Assembly: GCF_002211285.1 (NCBI RefSeq) | Contig: NZ_LOKX01000032.1 | Coordinates: 62,001 to 126,000 of the forward strand | Source: Rhizobium sp. R635 | GTDB taxonomy: Bacteria > Pseudomonadota > Alphaproteobacteria > Rhizobiales > Rhizobiaceae | DNA length: 64,000 nt | Direction: 5' to 3' | Shown here: positions 17,055 to 25,036 of the stretch, one piece after another | Numbering within the stretch: the stretch's first letter is position 1 | Layout of the letters: every line of letters begins with the position of its first letter | Translations under genes and position numbers: made by a program | Notes under the pieces: model-generated | The model's database searches: none | Told to the model about the DNA's origin: nothing | Seen by the model: the letters and a program-made list of their open reading frames with translations, nothing else

Positions 17055-18053
17055 TCAGACGCCCGCTATCTTCGCTATGGCCTCAAACACGGAGCGGGGC
17101 ATTTTCAGCCCTTCCGACGTGGAGGGATAGTCGATGCCGCTGACGCCGGGCACGAAGACGCCGTGGCCTTGCAGGCGGTTCGCCTGGCGGCGCGCGCGTT
17201 CGACAAGGTCGCGGTCAGCGCGTCCCGGCATCATCGCGACGACGGTCAATCCCACGGCGGGGCTGGTGTTTCCCGATCGGAAGGACGGCGTATCCAATGA
17301 CCAGGGGCCGCCGGACAGGCCGGCCGACAGCATTTCCACCATCAGCGCCACATTGGCGCCCTTGCGCCCGCCGAAGGGAAGGAGGGCTCCGCCAAGCGCC
17401 TTTGCGGCATCCTGGGTTTCCTGTCCCGCTTCATCGACGGCCCATCCCTCCGGGATGCTGCGCCCCTCGGCTGCGGCCGCGACGACGTTGACATAGGCGG
17501 TCGCACTCGACGCCTGATCGATGAGGAGCGGCGGCGATCCCTCTCCGAGCGGAAAGCCGAAGGCCATCGGGTTCGTGCTGTAGACGGCAGGACCGCCCGC
17601 TTTGGCGACCACCATGGCATTGGCATTGGTCGCGGCGATGCCGACGATCCCTTCGCCGGCGAGACGGCGAACATAATAGCCGAGTTCTCCCGTCGTATAG
17701 CTGTTCGTTTGCGTGAAGACCGCGACGCCGAGCGTGCGCACCGCTTCGACCAGATCCTCGAAGGCAAGATCGAAACCGAGCTGCGCGATGCCCCGATCGG
17801 CATCCGCGGCGAAGAAGGCGGGATAGGGCCGCTCGCAGGTGGGGGAGGGATCGCGGTTGATGCGGCCCTCGCGGAAGCTGTCGAGGTAATCGACGAAATG
17901 CGGAAACCCAAGGGTTGGAGGTCCGTAAAGTGCTGCGGACAAGGTGGCGTCCACGAGGGACCGGGCGGTGGCATGGCTGGCGCCTGCCGCGAGGCAAGCG
18001 CGCATCGCCAGGCTCTCGGCTTCCGCCAGATCGAATACGACCTCATCCGACAT
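17055..18053 (-). CDS. Malate/lactate dehydrogenase-type (MLD) oxidoreductase, probable delta1-pyrroline/piperideine-2-carboxylate reductase
   Basis: A 332-residue NAD(P)H-dependent enzyme of the MLD (Ldh2/DpkA) superfamily, unrelated to classical Rossmann lactate dehydrogenases. Family marks include the GFPHFVDYLDSFREGRIN region, the STNPMAFGFPLGEG nucleotide-binding segment and LLPFGGRKGANVALMVE. In characterised gene neighbourhoods, members beside proline racemase superfamily genes reduce delta1-pyrroline-2-carboxylate to L-proline. The adjacent divergent proline racemase-like gene and the GntR regulator support that reading here. The start has GGAGGAG upstream. A ureidoglycolate- or lactate-type substrate is the alternative. 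Confidence 0.85.
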   Translation of the reverse strand: MSDEVVFDLAEAESLAMRACLAAGASHATARSLVDATLSAALYGPPTLGFPHFVDYLDSFREGRINRDPSPTCERPYPAFFAADADRGIAQLGFDLAFEDLVEAVRTLGVAVFTQTNSYTTGELGYYVRRLAGEGIVGIAATNANAMVVAKAGGPAVYSTNPMAFGFPLGEGSPPLLIDQASSATAYVNVVAAAAEGRSIPEGWAVDEAGQETQDAAKALGGALLPFGGRKGANVALMVEMLSAGLSGGPWSLDTPSFRSGNTSPAVGLTVVAMMPGRADRDLVERARRQANRLQGHGVFVPGVSGIDYPSTSEGLKMPRSVFEAIAKIAGV

Positions 18054-18172
18054 CTCTAATCTCCTCCTGTTTCTCGCCTAGCCGGCCGGCCGGTCTCAGG
18101 CTTCTTTAGCAAAAGTGGGGACACGCTGACAGGTAAAATGTACAGTTATGTCTATTTTTCGCCTTCCCCCGG

Positions 18173-18200
18173 TTGACGGGTCCGCGTTTTCAGATATCGT
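18173..18200 (+). promoter_or_regulatory. Candidate sigma70 promoter of the proline racemase-like gene
   Basis: A -35-like TTGACG (18173-18178) is followed after 16 bases by TATCGT (18195-18200). The -10 element lies inside the palindrome at 18194-18209, so a bound repressor would block it. Confidence 0.4.
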
Positions 18201-18209
18201 ATACGATAT
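18194..18209. promoter_or_regulatory. Perfect 16-bp GntR-type palindrome
   Basis: ATATCGTATACGATAT is a perfect inverted repeat between the divergent MLD reductase and proline racemase-like genes. The core ATCGTATACGAT recurs with one change upstream of gntR. FadR-type GntR proteins commonly use short palindromes with a TATA-like centre; binding here is inferred. Confidence 0.7.
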
Positions 18210-18309
18210 TACAAACCAATGGCTTATCAGACGCGTTACAAGAAAAGCGGAAGGCCAGGCATTGCTCCCATGAAAACGAACTCGCAACCCACCAGAGGAG
18301 GAAGCAGAA

Positions 18310-19362
18310 ATGGGATTCAAGAGAACGATTCACGCGGTCGATACCCATGCCGGCACGCCGATGCGCGTGATCACGGGCGGCGTTCCGCACATTCCCGGAA
18401 ACTCCGTTTATGAAAAGATGAAATGGCTGGAAAGCAATGACGACCAGTTGCGCAAGCTGATGCTGCGCGAGCCGCGCGGCTATCCCGCCCATTGCTGCAA
18501 CATCATCGTGCCGCCGTCTCACCCGGAAGCGGATGCGGGTTATGTCATCATGGAGCAGATCGAATATCCGATGATGTCGGGCGGCAACACCATCTCGGTG
18601 GTCACGGTCCTGCTCGAGATGGGCATGCTTCCGATGAAGGAGCCTGTCACCGAACTGGTTCTCGAGGCGCCCGCCGGGCTCATTCGCATCAAGGCCGAAT
18701 GCAGGGACGGCAAGGTCAAGAGCGTGACCTTCAAGAACGTACCGGCATTTGCCGCTCATCTCGATGCCGTCATCGACGTGCCGCATCTTGGAAAGGTCAC
18801 TGTCGATGTCGGCTGAGGCGGCATGTTCTATGTCATCGCCGATGTCAGGCAGTTCAAGGGCCTTGAACTGATCCCGGCACATGGGCGGGAGATCGCGCGT
18901 GTTTCCGCGATGATCCGGCAGGCGGCCATCGAACAGTTGCAGGTTGCCCATCCGCATTATCCCGGCGTCGGCATTACGATCTCACAGCTGTCGGGGCCGA
19001 CGGACGATCCTAAGGCCGACTGGAAAAATACGGTGACGATGGCCACGGGCGATCTTTCCTGGGATGATCCCGCCACCTGGACCGGAGCGCTCGATCGTTG
19101 CCCCTGCGGCACCGGCACCTGCGCGAAGATGGCCGTCCTGCATGCGAAGGGCGAGCTGCCGCTCAACCAGGATTTCCGCCATCAGGGAATCCTCGGCAAC
19201 GTCTACACCGGCAGGCTGGTCGAAGAGGCAAGGATCGGCGACAAAGCCGCCGTCGTCCCGACGCTCTCCGGCACCAGCTGGATCTCCGGCCTGAATACGC
19301 TCGTTCTCGACAATGACGATCCCTTCACCGAAGGTTTCACCCCGGGAGACATCTGGGCTTAA
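18310..19362 (+). pseudogene. Proline racemase superfamily gene interrupted by an in-frame TGA
   Basis: Proline racemase / 4-hydroxyproline epimerase / trans-3-hydroxy-L-proline dehydratase family, full length (350 codons) but with TGA at 18814-18816. Reading continues in the same frame after the stop (GGMFYVIADVRQF), and relatives carry an aromatic residue, typically Trp, here. So TGG to TGA is the simplest explanation. The two catalytic positions are S90 (MSGGNTI, where racemases have Cys) and C266 (CPCGTGTC). Ser/Cys members are known with epimerase and dehydratase activities. A strong GAGGAGGAA site precedes the start. As written, the product would stop at 168 residues, before the second catalytic Cys. 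A sequencing error is possible. Confidence 0.85.
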
Positions 19363-19469
19363 AAAATCGGGCGCGCGACGGCATAGCCTCTGATGACGAT
19401 CCCGCTTTCGTTTCGGATTTCATGTGGTTACAAGCTGAGCCAAGAACATTCGACCGAACGGAAGGCATC

Positions 19470-20309
19470 ATGAAGCTCATGCGTCGCGCTCTCCTTGCAT
19501 CCATCTGGGCGCTGATCGGCTGGAAAGCGGCATCGGCCAAAGAATCCGGCGAAGAAGCGGCGGCGCAGGCCGAGGCGTCATCGGTGACGCCCCGGCATGT
19601 CCTCTGTTTCCTCGGGAAGGAACGCGACCTGGGCGCCTTATCCGAAGCAGCATCAAAGGCAATCGGCGATTTCGCTGCCGGATTCAGCATCGACGAGGAT
19701 TATTCCCAGGCCGAGCCCGATGACCGGATGAGCCGGTCGTTCGACGTCTGCTGGGACCGGGTCGAGCCCGATGCGTGGGATGCGGCGGACGAGCAGGCCG
19801 TCGCCGATCATCAATCCGTTCTCTATGTCCTCGGGCCGAGCATGGCGCAGGCCGACACGGTGAAGGTTTCGATGGTGGGGCTCCGCTTGGTCGAACGGAT
19901 GATCGGCGCGGGAGCAGTCGCCGTGAAGGGCGAAAGCGCCGGCATCGCACACGGGCTCGATCGATGGAGAGAGCTGATCCGGCAGGGAGACGAAGCGCAG
20001 AAGGCCGGCGACACGCTCGCGGCGCAGCGCATCGGCCGCCTGGCTTTCGCGAAGCGGCCGCTCTCGGCGCGCGGCTATCTGGAAAGCGTCGGCTTCCATC
20101 TCGTGGGGCTGCCGGAGGTTTATGTGCCGGAAACGGCCGGCAGCGAAAGACAGGTCGTCGCCATCATCGATGCGGTGGCCGAGGAAATCGCCAAGCACGG
20201 CCTCGATCCGACGCTGAAAGCGCGCGGCGCAAGCCTCTCCTTCGATTCCACCTATGAAGTGGACGAGTTCAAGTTCAATCCTTACGGCATCGTCAAGCTC
20301 GCCGGGTGA
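19470..20309 (+). CDS. Exported protein of unknown function (DUF4261-like)
   Basis: A 279-residue protein with a probable N-terminal signal or anchor (MRRALLASIWALIGWKAASA, cleavage likely after ASA). The body resembles DUF4261-type proteins (HVLCFLGKERDLGALS, then SVLYVLGPSM) but I am not certain of the family. No catalytic motif is recognised. It follows the proline racemase-like gene by about 100 bp, with no evident functional link. The start at 19470 is chosen for the signal peptide; an in-frame ATG at 19422 would bury it. Confidence 0.65.
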   Translation: MKLMRRALLASIWALIGWKAASAKESGEEAAAQAEASSVTPRHVLCFLGKERDLGALSEAASKAIGDFAAGFSIDEDYSQAEPDDRMSRSFDVCWDRVEPDAWDAADEQAVADHQSVLYVLGPSMAQADTVKVSMVGLRLVERMIGAGAVAVKGESAGIAHGLDRWRELIRQGDEAQKAGDTLAAQRIGRLAFAKRPLSARGYLESVGFHLVGLPEVYVPETAGSERQVVAIIDAVAEEIAKHGLDPTLKARGASLSFDSTYEVDEFKFNPYGIVKLAG

Positions 20310-20326
20310 GCCGGCGGGAACAGCAC

Positions 20327-20869
20327 TCAATCGGTCTGCTGTTCCAATGTCTTGGCAAGCTCTTCATAGTGGCGGGCCGATCCCGCATTTTTCTCAGCGG
20401 CATATTTGGCGCTGATGAGCCGCGCCGCTTCGGCCGCGATACGGAAGGCGTCGATCCTGTTTTGCGGGTCTGACTCGGTCTGCCCGCCGATGTCGCCGTC
20501 GCTGAAGTTGCCGGCTCTGTATCCGTCGGTCAGATCGACGACGCCGATCTCCGGAATGCCGTCCTTCATCCGGCCGAAGAAGGCGGCCCCGGCCTTGTCG
20601 CCGTCACGGCGGCGCAGCATTCCTTCTCCCGACGCCTTTCCCTCGACGCAGGCACCGATCCAGAAGGTGGGGCCGCTGGTGAGGGAGGCGGGTGCCACGA
20701 ATTTGCAGTGGCTGCCTGGATCTTGCGTCCATTGAAGATCGGCCGCCGCCGCCCCGGCAGGCGCGTGCGCGCACACCATCGCGACCAGGGCGACAGCATG
20801 CAGCCGCCGCATGCCGCCGAAGACCCTTCCCGCCGTCGCTTCCTGCTCTTGGTATCCACGATCGTTCAT
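20327..20869 (-). CDS. Small exported protein of unknown function
   Basis: A 180-residue protein with a hydrophobic signal-like stretch (LHAVALVAMVCAHAPAGAAAA, about residues 23-43) and a polar mature part with two cysteines (HCKFVAP, IGACVEG) that could form a disulfide. The C-terminus is helical and charged. I do not recognise the family. The start at 20869 has GGGAGAA about 6 bases upstream; an internal ATG at 20810 would give a more conventional signal peptide. It converges with the preceding gene. Confidence 0.6.
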   Translation of the reverse strand: MNDRGYQEQEATAGRVFGGMRRLHAVALVAMVCAHAPAGAAAADLQWTQDPGSHCKFVAPASLTSGPTFWIGACVEGKASGEGMLRRRDGDKAGAAFFGRMKDGIPEIGVVDLTDGYRAGNFSDGDIGGQTESDPQNRIDAFRIAAEAARLISAKYAAEKNAGSARHYEELAKTLEQQTD

Positions 20870-21045
20870 TGCGATTCTCCCGGGAAAGCCGATCGGCCGA
20901 AGCAATGCACCATTGCCGGCCCGGCGACAACGGACTGAATGTCGTTGGATTGATTGATGCAATCGCGAAGGAGCCTGCGGCTACTGCATGTCGCCCGGAA
21001 GTGTGCAGCGGTTCCGGGATAACGACATGCGTCAAAACAAAGAGC

Positions 21046-21087
21046 TAAAGCGCATCGCATGAATCACGTTTGACGCGATGTGCTTTA
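21046..21087 (-). terminator. Hairpin at the end of the tadE operon
   Basis: Thirteen-bp arms TAAAGCGCATCGC and GCGATGTGCTTTA (one G-U pair) with a 16-base loop. The right arm includes the stop codon of the last tadE-like gene. On the minus strand it is followed by a T-rich stretch (CTCTTTGTTTTG), as in an intrinsic terminator. Confidence 0.6.
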
Positions 21088-21669
21088 GTTATATTTTATC
21101 GTGTCGCTCACGCGTGGACGATTGAAGAAGTGGTGATCGAAGCTGTAGCCGTTCTGCCCGGTAAAGTTCGAAAAGAATGCCGAGACCGGTGTCGTCAACG
21201 TGTATTCCACCCGGGTCAGCACGACCTGCACGCCCGTCTCCTGGATCTTTTTCGGTATGTCGATCGCGCTCGCCGTGCCGGAAGCGAGTGACGACGTGTT
21301 GAACGCGGCGGACCAGTTGACGGTCGCCTTGCCGCTGTTGTCGACATCATTGACTGTCAGCGTGATCTTCAGTCCGGTGGTGTCATAAGGCTGCAGGATG
21401 AAGCTCGCGCCGGAAAGAAGCTTGGCGACGTCGGTGCTCGTCCAGGTGCTTTGCTGCGCGATCATGTCGCCTGTGCTGGAGGCGATCTCGTCTATCTTGC
21501 GGCTGACTGTGAGGGCATGACCGAGATCGACGGTGCCGAACAGCAGCACGATCAGGATCGGCAGCAGCAGGGCGAATTCCACGCCGGAAGCGGCCGCGCG
21601 GTCTCGCGCAAGTCGACGGATGGCGGGTCGGGCGAGGCTGAGGAGGGCGAGGCTCCGTTTCATGATCAT
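21085..21669 (-). CDS. TadE-like pilus assembly protein (copy 1)
   Basis: A 194-residue pseudopilin-like protein of the TadE family. A short basic N-terminus precedes the TadE-type hydrophobic helix ASGVEFALLLPILIVLLFG at about residues 25-45, and a small extracytoplasmic domain follows. It begins a few bases after the stop of the upstream tadE-like gene, so the pair is coupled. TadE proteins are minor pseudopilins of Flp/Tad tight-adherence pili. The other tad/cpa genes are not in the window. Confidence 0.85.
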   Translation of the reverse strand: MIMKRSLALLSLARPAIRRLARDRAAASGVEFALLLPILIVLLFGTVDLGHALTVSRKIDEIASSTGDMIAQQSTWTSTDVAKLLSGASFILQPYDTTGLKITLTVNDVDNSGKATVNWSAAFNTSSLASGTASAIDIPKKIQETGVQVVLTRVEYTLTTPVSAFFSNFTGQNGYSFDHHFFNRPRVSDTIKYN

Positions 21670-21670
21670 G

Positions 21671-22201
21671 TCAGAAGGGCTCATTGCGGAACAGGGCGGA
21701 GGACCCGAGGAGATAGCTGCCGTCCGAAAGCTTGGCGCTCGACAGGCTGAAGAAATTGACGGAGGCTTCCCAGGGCAGGAACGCCTGCACCAGAATGTAG
21801 TCGCTGCCCTTGCCGATATCATAAGTCTGGGTGACGGCGAGTTTGCCGTTGTTGTCGATCGGATCGGTGCTGGTGGCGGAGGAGAGGTCGGAAAGCACGC
21901 TGACCTTGACGACGAGACCGCTGGAGCAGCTGAAGGATAGCAGCATGTCGTCGCAAATTTTGCTCTTGAATGTAGCCAGTGTGATCTTCGAGGACGCGAC
22001 CTCGCCGGTGCGGATCATCCGTGAGATCTTGTGAACCGAAGCGTCCAGCGAGGAGTTGACGAAGAACATCAGCGACACTTCGATAATGCCGAAGATCATG
22101 ATGAAGAGCGGCAGGGCCAGGATCGCAAATTCGATCGCGGCCACCCCCTTGCGATCGCCGAGCAGGCGGCGAAACGATGCAAAGCGTTTTCTTGCGGTCA
22201 T
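21671..22201 (-). CDS. TadE-like pilus assembly protein (copy 2)
   Basis: A 176-residue TadE-family protein with the hallmark RKGVAAIEFAILALPLFIMIFGIIE near residues 17-41 and an extracytoplasmic C-terminal domain containing a Cys pair (CDDMLLSFSC) likely to form a disulfide. Its start overlaps the stop of the vWA gene by an ATGA junction, and the next tadE-like gene follows immediately. This gives a three-gene operon transcribed leftwards. Confidence 0.87.
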   Translation of the reverse strand: MTARKRFASFRRLLGDRKGVAAIEFAILALPLFIMIFGIIEVSLMFFVNSSLDASVHKISRMIRTGEVASSKITLATFKSKICDDMLLSFSCSSGLVVKVSVLSDLSSATSTDPIDNNGKLAVTQTYDIGKGSDYILVQAFLPWEASVNFFSLSSAKLSDGSYLLGSSALFRNEPF

Positions 22202-23550
22202 TGAGTCAGCCGGACTGCGGAGAGATATTGGGTAAAGAGCGTCGACAGGCCTTCCGTGATCTCCGTCGACGACGATGCTGATATGAACAGGCTCTTCGAC
22301 GACGCGCAGTCGCCAAGCGCGTAGGGGATGTAATCCCGTCTGGTAATGCTGCTCGAAACGTCGCTGTCCATGGTGCCGCCCCAGGTGCTCTTCCAGTTGG
22401 CGCTTGCCATGGTCGAGCCGACGGTTGCGTTATAGCCCCAGTCCGTGGTGATCGGCAGATATTCGGTGTAGAGCACCGCCATCGTGTTGGATTGGTTCTT
22501 CAGATAGCCGCACCAGTCGGGATTGAGAGGCGCCACCTTGTTCCAGTAGGCCCCATATTTCCTATCCTTCGTTACCTTGTCGGTCACCCATTCGCGCTGC
22601 GACTGGACACCGTCCGTCAGCAGCAGAACCAGCTTGAGCGGCGCGCCCGAGGAGGTGCCATCCCCTCCGGCGCCGACTTTCTGCTTGAGCGTCGAAAGCG
22701 ATACGTCGAAATAGGTGGCCGCCTTCGAGGTTGCGCTCGTAAGGCCGTAATTCGCGTCCGCGAGGCGGTTGCGCGCCTCGTCCGTGCTCAGCGTCGGGGT
22801 CAGAACTTCCGTAAGCGTATCGCCCAGACTGTATAATCCGACCTTGATCCGTTCATGATTCTCGTCGGATTCGTCGATCATGTCGAGCACTTCGCGGACG
22901 GCGTCCCCGGCGACGTCGGCGCGCAGTTTTATCTTCTTTTCCTTGCTGTAGTCGTAATTGGTGGCGTATGTCGTCTTGCCGATGGTGTGTGAATCGCCCG
23001 TGTGGCAGGCGAACTGGCATTTGATGCCGGCATACATGGCCGACTGGCCTGACGTCGTTGCCGCCAGCAGCATCGAAGGTGATGTGTCGATAACGATATA
23101 GACATTGAGATAGGACGTGGCCGGTCCCTTGACGGCGCTTGCCACGCTGACGGGGACGGTCTCGATATTGGCGATCTTCATGAACGTCGTCGGAACGGTG
23201 CCGCTCGCCGTCGCCGTGATGTTGTGGTTTGACGTATCGATGTCGATTTCGCCAAGCGTGTAGCTGTTGTCCACCTGCGCATGGAACCAGTCGGCAACCT
23301 TTTCCTTGAGAGCGTCGGTGTCCTCGGTGTTGTTGATCTGCTTGACCGCGGCGATCAGGGCCGCGTCGAGGTCGCTCTGCATCCTCTGCCGGACATTGTA
23401 GCTGCGAATATAGTCGAAGCTCGCGCCGACGGCGATGAGCATCGGCACGAGGCTGAGGGCGACGACGATCGCGACGTTGCCGCCCCTGTCCCTTCCGAGA
23501 CTGCGAAGGGCGCTCACAATTCGATCGAGTGATGAAAGGGCCGACTTCAA
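22198..23550 (-). CDS. TadG-like protein with von Willebrand factor A domain
   Basis: A 450-residue Tad-locus protein. The N-terminal TadE/TadG-like helix (GGNVAIVVALSLVPMLIAVGASFDY, about residues 23-47) is followed by a vWA domain whose metal-ion-dependent adhesion site is visible as VIDTSPSM near residue 155. A later LVLLLTDGVQS strand fits the same fold. TadG-like proteins are envelope components of Flp pilus systems. The frame opens with a TTG at 23550 with a weak ribosome site; a GTG near 23517 is an alternative. It is first in the operon with two tadE-like genes. Confidence 0.85.
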   Translation of the reverse strand: MKSALSSLDRIVSALRSLGRDRGGNVAIVVALSLVPMLIAVGASFDYIRSYNVRQRMQSDLDAALIAAVKQINNTEDTDALKEKVADWFHAQVDNSYTLGEIDIDTSNHNITATASGTVPTTFMKIANIETVPVSVASAVKGPATSYLNVYIVIDTSPSMLLAATTSGQSAMYAGIKCQFACHTGDSHTIGKTTYATNYDYSKEKKIKLRADVAGDAVREVLDMIDESDENHERIKVGLYSLGDTLTEVLTPTLSTDEARNRLADANYGLTSATSKAATYFDVSLSTLKQKVGAGGDGTSSGAPLKLVLLLTDGVQSQREWVTDKVTKDRKYGAYWNKVAPLNPDWCGYLKNQSNTMAVLYTEYLPITTDWGYNATVGSTMASANWKSTWGGTMDSDVSSSITRRDYIPYALGDCASSKSLFISASSSTEITEGLSTLFTQYLSAVRLTQ

Positions 23551-23735
23551 AAAACACCGTGACGCAAGACAAAAAATAGCAAAAGCAAGATGTATCGAGA
23601 AGACTTGAGGGTTTGTTAATTTCCCGGTTCCTGACGGAAGATGAGTCGCCGACGCAGTGTTTGCTGCGCTTATTGGACAGGTTTGCGAATTATGGATATT
23701 CGCTGCGCCGGCGGCGCGAGTGGACCGAGCCTCGT

Positions 23736-24986
23736 TCAGCGCTGCATCAGGAGATCATACAAGCGTTTTTGAACCTCTTGCGAAGACATGTTCCTGTTGT
23801 TGAAAAAATCTCCCACTACGGCAATCCAACCTTCGGACATCTGGGTCGGCATGGCCTGGGATTGGGCGCTGACTTCACCCTTCCTGGCCTTGATCATCTC
23901 CAGTCCGAGCTTGCCGCAATGATCAAGCCCGGACGGGTCGACGTCGGTGCGCACGGGCAGCGATCCCTTTATCCGGCTGAACGCGACCTGATTGTCGCGA
24001 TCGAGCACCATGCGGGCGAAGGCTTCCTGCCCCTCAGTGGTGCCGTCGCGATTGGTGAGCGGGAAGGCGAAGGCGTCGATCACCATGAAATAGGCGATCG
24101 ACGTGCCGGGAACGAGGCTGCAATCGAAATCCTTGTCGACGCCGTAGCCGCTCGCCACAAGCTCGCCCTTGGCCCAGTCGCCCATGAACTGCATGCCGGC
24201 CTGACCCTTGCCGACTGCCGCAGTGGCATCGGCCCAAGTCTTTTCCTTTCGCTGCTCGAACGGCTCCACGTAATCGGAGAGATGCAGCAGCAGATCGAGC
24301 GCTTCGATCATGCGCGGATCCCGCACGAGTTCGGCATCGCCGCTCATGAGACGGGCGTAACCTTCCGGGCCGAACTTGTGATAGACGATGTCGTTGAAGA
24401 TGAGAGAGACCTCCCATCGCTTGCCGCCGAGCGCGATCGGCACGCGTCCCGTCACCTTGATCTTTTCAGCCGCCTGGAAGATCTCCTCCCAGGACTGCGG
24501 CACCTTCACGCCCGCTTCGGCAAATGCCGCCTTGCTTGTCCAGAGCCAGTTTTCGGCGTGGATGTTGGTCGGGGCGAAGTAAACCTTTCCCTTGTAGGAG
24601 ATACGGTCGAGAACCGTCGCGGGAATGACGTCCCGCCAATGGTCCGCCTCGGCGATATCGTCGATATCCTGCACGATGCCCATTTCCGGCAGTTCGCGCG
24701 ATCCCTCGTTCGCATTCCACTGCATGACCGCCGGCGCGTATCCGTTGGCGATGCGGTCGCTCACCACGCGCTGGACGGCAACCTTGTTTTCTGCCGGCAT
24801 ATCCACCCATTTGTTGCCGGCTGCCGTCCAGGCCTTGCGGTAAACGTCGAGCGCGGCAGATTCGCTTTTCGAGATCCAGTAATGCACGACATCCACCGTC
24901 AGGCCTTGTCCCGCAAAGGCCTGCGTTGCAGGAGCAGCGGCCGCCAGAGCCGCGGCAAGCCATGCCCGTTTGATTCCCAGTTTCAT
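23736..24986 (-). CDS. ABC-type sugar substrate-binding protein (orphan)
   Basis: A 416-residue family 1 extracellular solute-binding protein with a signal peptide (MKLGIKRAWLAAALAAAAPA, cleavage after AFA). The mature part resembles glucose/oligosaccharide binding proteins (VVHYWISKSESAALDVYRKAW, FMGDWAKGELVASGYG, SLPVRTDVD). The start at 24986 has AAGGA just upstream. No permease or ATPase gene is adjacent. Instead it lies 50 bp downstream of, and on the same strand as, a membrane GGDEF-EAL gene, so it may act as a periplasmic sensor rather than an importer component; that is inference. Confidence 0.88.
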   Translation of the reverse strand: MKLGIKRAWLAAALAAAAPATQAFAGQGLTVDVVHYWISKSESAALDVYRKAWTAAGNKWVDMPAENKVAVQRVVSDRIANGYAPAVMQWNANEGSRELPEMGIVQDIDDIAEADHWRDVIPATVLDRISYKGKVYFAPTNIHAENWLWTSKAAFAEAGVKVPQSWEEIFQAAEKIKVTGRVPIALGGKRWEVSLIFNDIVYHKFGPEGYARLMSGDAELVRDPRMIEALDLLLHLSDYVEPFEQRKEKTWADATAAVGKGQAGMQFMGDWAKGELVASGYGVDKDFDCSLVPGTSIAYFMVIDAFAFPLTNRDGTTEGQEAFARMVLDRDNQVAFSRIKGSLPVRTDVDPSGLDHCGKLGLEMIKARKGEVSAQSQAMPTQMSEGWIAVVGDFFNNRNMSSQEVQKRLYDLLMQR

Positions 24987-25036
24987 TCCTTGCCCCTTTT
25001 CATTGATGATCCTGCCGCATCGCTCCCGTGCGCCGC

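Noticed and set aside
18814..18816. TGA in the proline racemase-like gene as a selenocysteine codon
   Set aside because: The family has an aromatic residue here, not a redox Cys, and I see no SECIS-like hairpin immediately downstream. A nonsense change of a Trp codon is simpler.
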